Shown: positions 43,674 to 53,009, counted from the stretch's first letter. The stretch is 64,000 bases of DNA from Calothrix anomala FACHB-343 (GCF_014696435.1 NZ_JACJQG010000010.1:62001-126000), one strand, 5' to 3'. The notes: a model not told the origin generated them from the letters alone. A program made the numbers and translations.

Positions 43674-45092
43674 TTAAATATTTAAAACAAGCTGTTTTTC
43701 TTGCTCCAGTTCCTTCTTTATCCAAGCAAGTTGCTGTCCAATGGCTAGGTGCTGCATGGGTACTTTTGTCTCGTATCCCTTCGCTTGTAAGATGGGTGTT
43801 ACCTCCTGTCTGTAAAGCTTGCCTGTCAAAAATACAAACTCTATTTCCAAAGATGCAACTTGTATGAGGTTTTCTGCTACTTGTTCCGCCCATAGTATAC
43901 GTTCCTTATGAGATAAGGAATAGGGGGATTTATCGTAGGGCTTGATGATTGTTTCTGGGTTAAGAACTTGATGTAAAGGTGACAAGATATACCATCTTGA
44001 TTCTTTTTCTTCTACGTAGCGACGGCAAGCTTGAAAGTGCTGCGAACAATATAAATCCTTGGCGGCAGCAGAGTAGGGAAGCTGCTTGCCACATCCAGCA
44101 ACCAGGTAGATTTTTTCCTTGGGAATGAATTTTCTGTAAGTGCCGATCGCTAGATTGAGGTTGTGGGCGATTCTTCCCATAGTATGCGTCCGCCCTTTGT
44201 TTGTCAGCCGAGGGTCAATCCTATGTCGGTGGAGAACCCTGCAAACATGACAGTTGCACTTTGGCGTGCAGTAGGCTGGCATCCGAATTAGTTTTTCCTC
44301 ATTGCTGACGAACATCCCACCGCCTAGTCCTTCTCGGATAAAAGTTGAACCATCAAAGGATAATCCCATCTGAGTAAAAGCTTTGGCATACTGGGGCGAA
44401 CATAGTCCAAAAACGTGTAGATGAACATTTGGCTCGTGCGATACTCCTGCGGAGTCGCTGCGCGATGGCGAAACGTCCGCCTTGTCCTGTCGGACACGCT
44501 TCGCGAACGGCGATACTCGTTCCGAGTCACTTCGTGAACGCACAACCTCAGTGATTGTTTTGACAATGTATAAGTTAGTTGAATACTCCCTCGCCTGAGG
44601 AACAAGGCCACCGATGCCAAGATGGCGGTATCCTAGTCCCAGAAGATATTTTGCTACTTCAAGGCGTTCACTCAGAGACTGCCCGTGGATGACTGCTAGG
44701 GGGATTCTATTGGGAAGATAACTTTTAGCAAGTTGCATAAATATTTTTGCTTGTTGAAGGTTATATTCTTGCCGTTCTCTAATATTTTCTCCTACGAGTA
44801 AATGGTCAGGACAAACAATAATATCGCTGACTTTTGAACGTTCTCGATATCTATAAATAGACCAGTGGGCATCAACATATTTACCGTTGAGAGTAGGAAT
44901 ATCTTGGTCGCGGTAGTTAAACGATCCGCAGTCATGAATAATCAGACTATCTGGAACAATTTCTGCTTTTGTAGCGAGTGAGTATAGCCAGCCCGCAGGC
45001 TGATATTCAAGCAACTGCCAAATCGGGATTTTTTCACCCTTGCTTCTGACAAAATCGCTCTTACCTAGTACTGGATAGAAACCTAATTTCAT
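43674..45092 (-). CDS. DpdA-like tRNA-guanine-transglycosylase homologue fused to DUF6884-like domain
   Basis: 472 residues. Residues about 1-310 form a TGT-like barrel: IHDCGSFNYRDQDIPTL, IVCPDHLLVG, PLAVIHGQSLSERLEVAKYLLGLGYRHLGIGGL, and a zinc site CNCHVC followed by a later His (HTMGRIAHN). The remainder (YLVAGCGKQLPYSAAAKDLYCSQHF, YILSPLHQVLNPETIIKPYD, VFLTGKLYRQEVTPIL) is a DUF6884-type domain. Such TGT relatives (DpdA) insert preQ0-derived 7-deazaguanines into DNA in phages and genomic islands; a plain tRNA role is unlikely given the fusion. An in-frame ~33-residue insertion rich in R/S/D (44448-44545) is encoded by GC-rich repeats. No queC/D/E genes in the window. Confidence 0.72.
   Translation of the reverse strand: MKLGFYPVLGKSDFVRSKGEKIPIWQLLEYQPAGWLYSLATKAEIVPDSLIIHDCGSFNYRDQDIPTLNGKYVDAHWSIYRYRERSKVSDIIVCPDHLLVGENIRERQEYNLQQAKIFMQLAKSYLPNRIPLAVIHGQSLSERLEVAKYLLGLGYRHLGIGGLVPQAREYSTNLYIVKTITEVVRSRSDSERVSPFAKRVRQDKADVSPSRSDSAGVSHEPNVHLHVFGLCSPQYAKAFTQMGLSFDGSTFIREGLGGGMFVSNEEKLIRMPAYCTPKCNCHVCRVLHRHRIDPRLTNKGRTHTMGRIAHNLNLAIGTYRKFIPKEKIYLVAGCGKQLPYSAAAKDLYCSQHFQACRRYVEEKESRWYILSPLHQVLNPETIIKPYDKSPYSLSHKERILWAEQVAENLIQVASLEIEFVFLTGKLYRQEVTPILQAKGYETKVPMQHLAIGQQLAWIKKELEQEKQLVLNI
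44448..44545. repeat. GC-rich interspersed repeats inserted in frame in a coding sequence
   Basis: CTGCGGAGTCGCTGCGCGATGG, GTCCGACAGGACAAGG (minus) and CACTTCGTGAACG-type units, 7-20 bp palindromic elements of Nostoc style, add about 33 residues (SRSDSERVSPFAKRVRQD... SRSDSAGVS) to the DpdA-like protein without breaking its frame. Confidence 0.65.
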
Positions 45093-45131
45093 AGTATTTA
45101 AACGAGCAAATTTTGATTTTTATTCGTTAAG

Positions 45132-45156
45132 TTAACCCTCTGCTGGGAGAGGGCTA
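45132..45156 (-). terminator. Stem-loop upstream of the DpdA-like gene
   Basis: CCCTCT and AGAGGG with flanking TTA/TAA pairing, between the 45166 gene and the start at 45092. Confidence 0.5.
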
Positions 45157-45165
45157 ATTAGTCGA

Positions 45166-45366
45166 TTACTGTTTGTATTTATTTGCAATACTTAGAAGAT
45201 ACTGCCGCCAACGATTAGAGACTTTAGTAGCAAGAGTGCTAATATCACTTGCTGCAATTTCTTCTGCTTCAGTTTCAAAAGCATCATCAAAGTGGATCTT
45301 GGCGTAATACTCCATACTATCAAAGTAAATATTGAAGCTAGGATTAAGTTGAAAGTCTTGAATCAT
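45166..45366 (-). CDS. Small hypothetical protein
   Basis: 66 residues: IQDFQLNPSFNIYFDSMEYYAKIHFDDAFETEAEEIA then a short C-terminal helix. Four nucleotides downstream of the 45371 gene, so probably co-translated with it (ribosome binding site AGGAAGG within the end of that gene). Function unknown. Confidence 0.52.
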   Translation of the reverse strand: MIQDFQLNPSFNIYFDSMEYYAKIHFDDAFETEAEEIAASDISTLATKVSNRWRQYLLSIANKYKQ

Positions 45367-45370
45367 CTTT

Positions 45371-46261
45371 TTATCCTTCCTGGGGAAGATATAAACACTT
45401 ATTTTGTTCTGCTAGTCTATTTGTTTCATAATTATCAAGAATCATTTTCTTAAATTCTTCTCTTGTTGCTCGCAAGTCGCGGAATATTTTGTTAGTGGGA
45501 TAGAAGAATACCGATTGTTGGCGACTGTAAAACCAGACTAGTTGATTAATACGATAGGTGTCATTGCTATCAAGCAGAACATAACTAATTTGTTGATAAA
45601 AATTTTCTAGAGAGAAAGGACGCTTCTTGGCAGTTGTTCGTACATCAATAAGAGTATTTCCAGCGATTATCTGGCAATCAGCACCTCCAAGATATTCACT
45701 TAAAGGGTATGAAGCATTGCAGGTGATATTTCCACTCACTTGATTAGCTACAGTTTGCCAAGTACGGGGTAAAATACCGATAATTTGAGATGTATCTTGA
45801 ATACTAGGAAGCCATTTTTTGAAATATTCTGGTTCAAGTTGAAGGGTTTTTTCTCCTTGTAGAAAGGGTTGAATAATTTCATGTATGTTACGGCTGCGTG
45901 CATAATTTTCTAACGCACCCAACAGCATACACTTTAGAGCTTCTTCTTCAAGTGAGTTGGAATTTGTAATGCAATAGTCGAAAGCATATTCTATTTTGAG
46001 GACTTTCGCTCCAACCTGAGCAAGACAATTAGTAAACCATGTTTTATTTTCATAAATGCTTCCTAGATACTTAGCAAGTGCTTTGGCGATCGCATTTCCT
46101 ATTAATGGAAAATCTACACCATCAACTGGCCTGATAATTTCTTGATTTTCTAATAGCTGGTTATGGCTAGTAATCATTTTAATAACTGTCTGGTTTAGTC
46201 TAGAGTCAAACCATCTCCTGATAGGTGAATTTCTATTTTTTAATTCAGATGTTAAGCTCAC
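45371..46261 (-). CDS. Possible PD-(D/E)XK-fold protein
   Basis: 296 residues. The segment YLGGADCQIIAGNTLIDVRTTAKKRPFSLENFYQQISYVLLDSND resembles restriction-endonuclease-like folds: G-AD...(hydrophobic strand)-D-x-K, then a Q-containing helix and a QxxxY-type motif. The catalytic Lys position is Arg here (DVRTT), so activity is uncertain. The first ~150 residues are helical. Leader motif GCTCACGC (46300-46307) is 38 nt upstream of the ATG. Function not known. Confidence 0.55.
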   Translation of the reverse strand: MSLTSELKNRNSPIRRWFDSRLNQTVIKMITSHNQLLENQEIIRPVDGVDFPLIGNAIAKALAKYLGSIYENKTWFTNCLAQVGAKVLKIEYAFDYCITNSNSLEEEALKCMLLGALENYARSRNIHEIIQPFLQGEKTLQLEPEYFKKWLPSIQDTSQIIGILPRTWQTVANQVSGNITCNASYPLSEYLGGADCQIIAGNTLIDVRTTAKKRPFSLENFYQQISYVLLDSNDTYRINQLVWFYSRQQSVFFYPTNKIFRDLRATREEFKKMILDNYETNRLAEQNKCLYLPQEG

Positions 46262-46478
46262 TTTTTGATTTTTCGCTTGAAATACTACATTGAGTATCTG
46301 CGTGAGCTTTACGTAGTAATTTTTCCTTGGGTTGTGTTATTTAAAACAATAAACTAATCATTAAAATAAATGAAAAGTTTGTTGAATTTGAAATTTGCAA
46401 TTGATGTAAATTTACGTAACTTCTAAACCCAAGTTTTTGTATTGCCAATGCAACTTTGCAAACTTGGTGACTGGTAAT

Positions 46479-48722
46479 TTATAATTCAACTTCTCTCGAC
46501 TTGGTTTTAGGTGCAGCAGCGACAGTTTGCTTTTGAGGGGAGGGTATGTGTTCAGTAGGGGTATATTGCTGCCGAATTTCTTCTCCTCGCCATGCTTGCA
46601 AGTCATTCATAATATCTTTAAGCGGAACAAAATCGACGACTGTTTCTCCTTGCTTTTGTGCCTCAGTTGCCTTATAAGTCATAATCTTGAAGTACATCTC
46701 TCGCTGATCGGCAATTGGTAACTTGCCGTTGTTCTCATTTATCCGTTGTAGAATTTCTTCATTGCCTTGATTCATTGCTCCTCCCCAGTCAGGGCCACCA
46801 TGCTTGACCATATTTGCCCATTCCTTGGCGATGTAGGGGTGAACTGTAACAGGCAAATCGCCAACTGCTTGTATTACTCGTTGTTTGGGTGCAGATGCGG
46901 TGGTGGGAGTAGATTGTTCGTTACCAAAGATTTGTTCCAAGTTGAGTTTGCTGGCGTTTTGGGCAATAAACTTAATTTGGTTAATATCGTAGTCAGAGAT
47001 GTTCATCTTGCTGACTTCTTTGGTAATGCTAGCTTCAGTTTTAGTTAGGTCAAAGCGGACAAGTTCCTGAGTACCTTTTTCTTCGGTAGTTTTAAATAAT
47101 TGCAAGCTGGCTCGATTTTTTTCGGGGTTGCGCGATCGCTTGATGGTAAATTCACTTACTGTAAGTTCTTCCTTATCAGCCTGGATGAGGACATTATTCA
47201 GGGTGTGCAACATCTCATTTTGTTTAAATACTTCCAGCGTTTTAATCGTGCCGGCAGGTGCAAGACTTCCTAAGCTGTTTGCTACATCACGGATATCGGC
47301 ATTATTGAGATCAGGTAGCTTACCATTGTCGCCTAAGTATTCTGCCACAATGAGAAACTCCTGACGTTCAATAGGTAACATCTCTGTAGGCTTTTTCATG
47401 ATTTTGGGTTCCTCTTTTTTGTTGAGTTTAAAATCCATCAAAGAGTTCTCCCACCCAAATAATTCATCACTGCGGCGATGAATGCTAACAGTGTCTCCCT
47501 GTTGGCGAATCACAAATGTATCGCTACGGTAAATACGTGAACCATCTTGTTCAAGAGTGCCGTATTTTTTTAACATTGCGATCGCAGTTTCAGCAATGTC
47601 TTTATTTTCCCCGTTGTAACGTTCTTCCCGCGCTTGTTTATTATTAATTTGATAAATAGGTACTTCAACCTGACGCGCCCACTGTTGCGCTGCTGGCTCT
47701 ACATCTTGAGAATTAGCTACTTCTTGATAGGTAAATTCAGGTGCATATTTTTTTCGATTATTAGTTGCTTGCTCCTCTGGCTCTTGTATAAAAAACTGAT
47801 TGGGAGTTACATTTTTATTTACCTCCTCTTCAGCTGGATTTTGAGATTGATGGTTACTAGTAACTATCCGTCGAATTTGAATAGTTGCTTCGGACTGTGC
47901 GATTTCTTCTTGAAGATTATTGACCACAGCATCTTCAAAATTATTATCTACCTCTATTTCAACAGATGAGTTTATTTCTTGATTTATGGGCGAACTGTTT
48001 TCATCTTGTATTAACTTATTGGTCGAAAATTGACTATCATCTAACGATGAATTGTCTTCTATAGCAGTTAAATTTTCATTATCATCTTTTGTATCTTTAT
48101 AATTGTTAATCATGTCAGCAGATGGTGGTAGCAGCTTAATTAATGGTTCACTTGCCACATCTATTATTTCATCTGGAGTAAGTATTTCAGTGACGAGATT
48201 AGTTGTACATTTACCTTCGCTATTTTGTTCGTAGATAACGATTTGTTTTTCTGAACCATCTGACTCTAGATAAGCTGTAATTTTCAGAGTATTATCACTT
48301 GTTTGCTGATAATTATTATTTAAATTGGGTACATTTTCTACTAATCTTGCAGCAATTATTTGTGCTTGATAGTCAGTAAAAGGTTCAGTTTCTATTGTGT
48401 ATTGACCTTCTACTAATACATCGGGCATTAACACAATATTAGTTTCTTGATTGCTTTTTATACTTTGACTGGTTAAATCTACCTTTTCCCATTTATATGC
48501 ACCAGGGGTAGATTCATCAGGTACAAGATTGTAGATATCTTTGCCAACTTCAACGGCAATTTTACTTGCTTCTTGAGCTTCTTTGAGTTTTTCGAGAATT
48601 ACTTTAGTTATCTTAGTAAGTACATTGATGAGGCTTTTACTTAATTCTCGACTTGTTTGAATTGCAGTATCGGCTGTACCTAAATATGATTCATTAATTT
48701 GAGTTTGTCTGGGATCAAACAT
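46479..48722 (-). CDS. Large hypothetical protein of the transfer region
   Basis: 747 residues, no catalytic motif recognised. N-terminal helical part (SRELSKSLINVLTKITKVILEKLKEAQEASKIAVEVG), a long acidic N/D/E-rich linker (about residues 200-320), and C-terminal globular domains (QQGDTVSIHRR, PTEMLPIERQEFLIVAEYLGDNGKLPDL, ISDYDINQIKFIAQNASKLNLEQIFG). Last gene of the conjugation operon, 86 bp after the coupling protein. A role with VirD4 (relaxosome or effector docking) is a guess from position. Confidence 0.6.
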   Translation of the reverse strand: MFDPRQTQINESYLGTADTAIQTSRELSKSLINVLTKITKVILEKLKEAQEASKIAVEVGKDIYNLVPDESTPGAYKWEKVDLTSQSIKSNQETNIVLMPDVLVEGQYTIETEPFTDYQAQIIAARLVENVPNLNNNYQQTSDNTLKITAYLESDGSEKQIVIYEQNSEGKCTTNLVTEILTPDEIIDVASEPLIKLLPPSADMINNYKDTKDDNENLTAIEDNSSLDDSQFSTNKLIQDENSSPINQEINSSVEIEVDNNFEDAVVNNLQEEIAQSEATIQIRRIVTSNHQSQNPAEEEVNKNVTPNQFFIQEPEEQATNNRKKYAPEFTYQEVANSQDVEPAAQQWARQVEVPIYQINNKQAREERYNGENKDIAETAIAMLKKYGTLEQDGSRIYRSDTFVIRQQGDTVSIHRRSDELFGWENSLMDFKLNKKEEPKIMKKPTEMLPIERQEFLIVAEYLGDNGKLPDLNNADIRDVANSLGSLAPAGTIKTLEVFKQNEMLHTLNNVLIQADKEELTVSEFTIKRSRNPEKNRASLQLFKTTEEKGTQELVRFDLTKTEASITKEVSKMNISDYDINQIKFIAQNASKLNLEQIFGNEQSTPTTASAPKQRVIQAVGDLPVTVHPYIAKEWANMVKHGGPDWGGAMNQGNEEILQRINENNGKLPIADQREMYFKIMTYKATEAQKQGETVVDFVPLKDIMNDLQAWRGEEIRQQYTPTEHIPSPQKQTVAAAPKTKSREVEL

Positions 48723-48808
48723 ATATTAAATGTGGTGAAAATAATCTATAAATTAAAACAGTCTGACTGTGCTTTATAAAAACCAGTTGGTCATTAAACT
48801 TACAGTTT

Positions 48809-50575
48809 TTAGAAAAAGCTCTTGTACGCATCAACAGGTAAAGGTGCATTGCCCGCTTGTACGGGTGCTTGTGGGATAGGAAACTTCCGATCTACTTCCT
48901 TGACTCGTAAATCTAAATCTTCCTGTGTGGGTTTTTTCTGGGTACTTTTCCTAGCAAGCTCTTTGATGAGTTTATCCCAGTTAGCTTCATTTTCTTGTTC
49001 TAATCCAATGATATATTTGGGGATTTTGATGTTTTTTAATAGTGGTACTGAACCCTCATTTTTATTACTATAAGCTGGGTTGATAAATAGACATTTACCA
49101 GGTGGTAATTTGAGGAATTGGGCTGGCTCAAATAGCTTGCGAGTCCGTTCTTGTTCGCTGATAGATGTGCTGGATTTACCCCCTCCCGTTGAGCGGGATT
49201 TTTGTTTATATTTAATTTCTTCTTCCCCTAAATATGCAGAAAATAATCGTGCTGATTCTTCTTCACCAGGATTAAAAACAAATTTTGTACCGCACGCACC
49301 AAGAATAGCTTTAGAGATTTCTTTACCATAAATCTTTTCAAGCTGACCCATATTTTGCCAACCCAGGATACCGCAGAATCCTTCGGAACGAGATTCATTA
49401 AGCCATCTAAATAAATCTGGAAGAAAAATACTTGGCAACTCGTCAAGACACACTACTAATGGGCCGTCTTCCTTACGTTTTTTAGCAATACTACGGGAAA
49501 CTACCATGTGAAGAATACTGGTCATCAGGGGGCTGACAGCATCGCGGCGTTCGCGGTCTAACCCGAAGATAATCATCTGTTTGCGTTTTACCTCCAGGGG
49601 CAAGGTTGTTTTACCGACAAAGCATCCCAATGTACCCCTTGCCATGAACCGGGTGAACATCAATGAAGCACTACCAGCGATACCCGCTACAGTTTTCTCT
49701 GAGCTAGCCGAGCTAAATAATTGACCAAAAGCTATCCTAATCCAAGGGTTTAGTTCGGCTGCCATCAAGCGTTCGACCATCTTCTCGCTGGAAAGTATTG
49801 CCGCAGCCGTCATAATATCAGCGCGATCGCCGAACTCTTTAGTTAGCATTAAAATAGCCTGCGTCAACTGGTCGCCGGCGGGGCCAAAGAAGGCATCCTC
49901 AGACGCATTACCTAACAGGCGGAAGTTTTTGTTAATTACCGTAGCTAACTGCCGTGCGGTTTCAGCATCGCTACTGTCGCGTAAAAAATCGATTGGGTTA
50001 CATACCTCTGATTCGGGAAATCCCGGTGCAAAGATATGTACGTCATACCCCTTGGATTTGGCATAACTGGCGATTTTGGCTTGACTGGCATACTTAAAAT
50101 CGTATAATACTATACCAAAATCTTGGTCAATTGCTGAGTAAATCATCGGGTTGATAGCTGAGAATGATTTACCACTACCAGGTGCGCCAATTACAGCAGT
50201 TCCCCGTTGGACATCGGGTACATAAACTGGAACTCCCCCACTCCCCTTGGGTAATTTTTGACCCTTGTATTTGTGTACTCCAATATATAAACTGGCACTA
50301 TCGCACTTAGGAGTGACGATTTGCTTGAGAGCTTTTTTCTTAGCTTGGGCGGTTTCCTTTGCTCCACCCCAATAGCTAGTAGCAAGCTTGCCTTTTTTAC
50401 CATTACTAAAAAGCTGTAAAAGCAATAATAAGCCAATTCCCCCGGCCAGTGCCAAACCTTGAGGTGACATGAACTTATCTGTATACTTACTAAAGTCAGT
50501 ATTGCTATTTTTATGAGCAGCTTTTACTTCTCTAACTGTCTTAGTTTTAGCAGTTGCAAACAGATAATTATTCAT
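48809..50575 (-). CDS. virD4: Type IV secretion coupling protein (VirD4/TraD family)
   Basis: About 588 residues. One membrane segment (GLALAGGIGLLLLLQLFS) near the N-terminus, Walker A VIGAPGSGKSFSAINP (about residue 132), VLYDFKYASQAKIASYAK, Walker B VVCLDELPSIF (about 377), and LGWQNMGQLEKIYGKEISKAILGACGTKFVF (motif with conserved Q and N) are typical of VirD4 hexameric ATPases that hand relaxosome DNA to the channel. ATG 50575 is preferred over the frame start at 50635. It differs from classic VirD4 in having a short membrane domain. Confidence 0.9.
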   Translation of the reverse strand: MNNYLFATAKTKTVREVKAAHKNSNTDFSKYTDKFMSPQGLALAGGIGLLLLLQLFSNGKKGKLATSYWGGAKETAQAKKKALKQIVTPKCDSASLYIGVHKYKGQKLPKGSGGVPVYVPDVQRGTAVIGAPGSGKSFSAINPMIYSAIDQDFGIVLYDFKYASQAKIASYAKSKGYDVHIFAPGFPESEVCNPIDFLRDSSDAETARQLATVINKNFRLLGNASEDAFFGPAGDQLTQAILMLTKEFGDRADIMTAAAILSSEKMVERLMAAELNPWIRIAFGQLFSSASSEKTVAGIAGSASLMFTRFMARGTLGCFVGKTTLPLEVKRKQMIIFGLDRERRDAVSPLMTSILHMVVSRSIAKKRKEDGPLVVCLDELPSIFLPDLFRWLNESRSEGFCGILGWQNMGQLEKIYGKEISKAILGACGTKFVFNPGEEESARLFSAYLGEEEIKYKQKSRSTGGGKSSTSISEQERTRKLFEPAQFLKLPPGKCLFINPAYSNKNEGSVPLLKNIKIPKYIIGLEQENEANWDKLIKELARKSTQKKPTQEDLDLRVKEVDRKFPIPQAPVQAGNAPLPVDAYKSFF

Positions 50576-50718
50576 AATAATTTGTATTAATTGCATGAGG
50601 AAATCGAAGAAATATGCGGTGAAGTGAAGTTGCATATTTCTTCATTAGTTATCTGGTGTGTCCTCTCCAAGTCAAAAGTAAAAGAGGATAAATTCTTCTA
50701 TGATTGCCTTTTTACTTG

Positions 50719-52155
50719 TTAATTTTTAGGTACGGTGAGGGGCGTACCAAGGATAATTGGGTCTATCTCGCGGTAGGTAAAGAAGGGAACTGGGCCAATG
50801 AAGTAGGGCGAGCAGCCCAAGTCAACCCACCCCCGCTTGCAGATACGAAAGAACATCGCGGTGGTGATACTGCCGTCCGCTTCGTTAATATCCCAGATGA
50901 CTTGTTTAAATGATTTCCCAAAGGGGTGGCGACCTGTGGGTTCTTTGCCACCGTTGAGGCTGCCCAAGATGCCAAATCCGCCTTTAACTTTTTGGTCTTT
51001 ACCGGACATCCATTGTGCGCCAGTCACAATATCGCTACCCGAAACTTCGATGTGACCACACGTTTTCTCGCACGGGACATTAAACCCAGCTTGGTAACTA
51101 CCACTTATTGACTTCCAGCGTCCGCTTTCAAGCGAACCGAGGGGTAAGTCTACTTTGCCGATAAAGCTAACATCGGGGATGGGAACGCTGGGGAACCGAT
51201 CGAACGGTACATCAGCTAATCCCGGAACCTTACCAATTGTTGTGTTTTGCCAGTTAGTAAAGTCTTTTAGTTGTGCATCCTCAATACCAGGGATGCTGGT
51301 GAGTTTATATTTATCAAGTTTGACATACTCACCAAGTTCCACTTCTCCCAGCTGGGGATAATTGTCCAGCACCTCACCAACAGTTTGGTAGCTTGCAGTG
51401 CTGCCTGTAACTTTGGTCACTAGTTCTTGAATTGGTAGGATGGCTCCGACTTCTGAATCTTCTAAATTAGGGATTGCTTCGGCGAGGTCTTCAAGTGTTT
51501 GCCAATCGAGTGTTTCAAAATCTGACAGTTTGAGATTTTTAAGTTGAATGCCCGTGATGTCTGCGATATCTCCAAGCGTGAAATCTTCAATATTGAACTC
51601 AGTTGCTTCAAAATCACCCAGTTCCATGACTTCGGCAAGGCTTTGCCCAGCACTCCAGGTGCGTGTTTCCTTCATACCAGGGTTTTTGATATTAGGGAAT
51701 TCGACACTGCCAGCACCGCCAAATTTCATGTTTTTGAATGTGATACTGCTCCAATCGGGAGTAGGTGCGCCATTGACGTATTTTGTTGCAACGGGCTGTG
51801 GCTGTTTGGTTTGTTTTGTCTTATCTATCGAAGTGTTCAAATTTGAATACTTCGATGGAACTGTTTGAGCTACCGCTTTTTCGCCGAATAAGAGACTGCC
51901 GATATTATAGCTACCTCCATATCGGATTAATCCGTGTAGGGCAAGCCCAGCAATAAGTCCTGCAACCATTAGGTAGCGTAATTTATTAAATTTTTCCATC
52001 CGATACTCAAGCCCTCGGTTGGTTTTGTTGTGAGTAGTTTCCTGGCTTGCAGCTCTCACTGGTACGATGGCTACGCCCGCCGAAGGCATCGCAGTTACCT
52101 CTGGTGTAGTGTCTAAAATTTGGTTGTTAGAGGTGAGATTTTCGGTATACATCAC
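50719..52155 (-). CDS. Membrane-anchored hypothetical with solenoid-like repeats
   Basis: 478 residues. The N-terminal cytoplasmic stretch is followed by one TM segment (YLMVAGLIAGLALHGLIRYG, about residues 65-85), then an extracytoplasmic region with irregular repeats of the type L.DF...L.DI..I.G..L.NL (about residues 190-330), then a domain with cysteine pairs (PCEKTCGHIE, CKRGWVDLGCSP). It is conserved in no family I recognise; position between VirB9-like and VirD4 suggests a surface or channel component. It contains a palindrome (51827-51856) and a Nostoc-type GC-rich element near 52070. Confidence 0.62.
   Translation of the reverse strand: MMYTENLTSNNQILDTTPEVTAMPSAGVAIVPVRAASQETTHNKTNRGLEYRMEKFNKLRYLMVAGLIAGLALHGLIRYGGSYNIGSLLFGEKAVAQTVPSKYSNLNTSIDKTKQTKQPQPVATKYVNGAPTPDWSSITFKNMKFGGAGSVEFPNIKNPGMKETRTWSAGQSLAEVMELGDFEATEFNIEDFTLGDIADITGIQLKNLKLSDFETLDWQTLEDLAEAIPNLEDSEVGAILPIQELVTKVTGSTASYQTVGEVLDNYPQLGEVELGEYVKLDKYKLTSIPGIEDAQLKDFTNWQNTTIGKVPGLADVPFDRFPSVPIPDVSFIGKVDLPLGSLESGRWKSISGSYQAGFNVPCEKTCGHIEVSGSDIVTGAQWMSGKDQKVKGGFGILGSLNGGKEPTGRHPFGKSFKQVIWDINEADGSITTAMFFRICKRGWVDLGCSPYFIGPVPFFTYREIDPIILGTPLTVPKN
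51827..51856. promoter_or_regulatory. Second copy of the 26-30-bp palindrome, inside a gene
   Basis: ATCGAAGTGTTCAAA followed by its near-exact reverse complement; one mismatched pair. Same core as 1087-1112. The encoded residues are SKYSNLNTSID in the gene above. Confidence 0.6.
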
Positions 52156-52157
52156 TG

Positions 52158-53009
52158 TTATCTAAAACTTGTTTTACCTGGATTTGTTGTTGTGAGAGGG
52201 TTATTGCGCTGTGGTGGTATTTCTAACAAGCGCTTTCCACCCAACAGCATGAGTTTTTCAACCAATTGCATTGATACTCCGGTGGTGCTGGCGGCGACGA
52301 CAAGTTCCTCTCCTTGCGATCGCAACTCCACAAGTTGGTTCAGACGCTTCCAGAGCTTGCTGTCTGTCGTAACCCACTGGTTTTTTAAAGCAACTTGCAT
52401 TCCTCTGGCGATATGTCTGCTATCAGATAATGCGGTGTAACTGATCTTTGGTTTTACTTCTTCAGGTTTGCTGGGAGTGTCGCCAATAATTTCAATTTGG
52501 CTGTACTCTGGTGTGCCACTGCCCGCTACAATTCGGAAGTGATAGCTTTTCCTTGTTGAGCCAGATTCGGTAATCACCGTCATGTGCGCCCCGTAAGGAG
52601 CTTGTGGTAAACCGGGGATTTTGACTGTCTCGATGCGGCGGATGTGAATTAGTCCAGCGCCCGTACTGTTACTAGAACACTTACCCAAGCCCTCAAGACA
52701 TCCGTCTACATCAAAAACAAACCTAGATGGGTCATCCAGCCAGATTTTCTTGATGATTTCTCTGGTGTTGTAGAACGATATTGATACCCCATGTCCAGGC
52801 CAGACCTTAACTGTCTGCAATTGAGCATTTTCCCCTGACACCTGGGACGCTGCAATTTGACGGATAGTACTTGCTAGTACAAGTTGGTTTGGTGCAAACA
52901 CGGAAGCGATGGTGAGGCACCCACCAAAGGCGATTGCGCGGAGCGCAGTGCCAGAGGCAATCGCCCAAGGCATCCTTAAACTAAAATCGGCTATATCTCT
53001 TAGTTTCAC
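52158..53009 (-). CDS. VirB9/TraK-like outer-membrane channel protein
   Basis: 283 residues with an N-terminal signal-peptide-like region (ALRAIAFGGCLTIASVFAPNQLVLA). The first domain has QLQTVKVWPGHGVSISFYNTREIIKKIWLDDPSRFVFDVDG and GLIHIRRIETVKIPG, and the following segment AHMTVITESGSTRKSYHFRIV is the beta-sandwich typical of VirB9/TraK/TrbG. It forms the outer-membrane ring with VirB10. Part of the signal peptide is encoded by a GC-rich Nostoc-type repeat (about 52930-52965). The stop of VirB10 overlaps the start (ATGA). Confidence 0.72.
   Translation of the reverse strand: MKLRDIADFSLRMPWAIASGTALRAIAFGGCLTIASVFAPNQLVLASTIRQIAASQVSGENAQLQTVKVWPGHGVSISFYNTREIIKKIWLDDPSRFVFDVDGCLEGLGKCSSNSTGAGLIHIRRIETVKIPGLPQAPYGAHMTVITESGSTRKSYHFRIVAGSGTPEYSQIEIIGDTPSKPEEVKPKISYTALSDSRHIARGMQVALKNQWVTTDSKLWKRLNQLVELRSQGEELVVAASTTGVSMQLVEKLMLLGGKRLLEIPPQRNNPLTTTNPGKTSFR

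Noticed and set aside
43674-45092. Ordinary queuine tRNA-ribosyltransferase
   Set aside because: The DUF6884-type C-terminal fusion and phage-like neighbours argue for a DpdA-type enzyme; housekeeping TGT lacks this tail.
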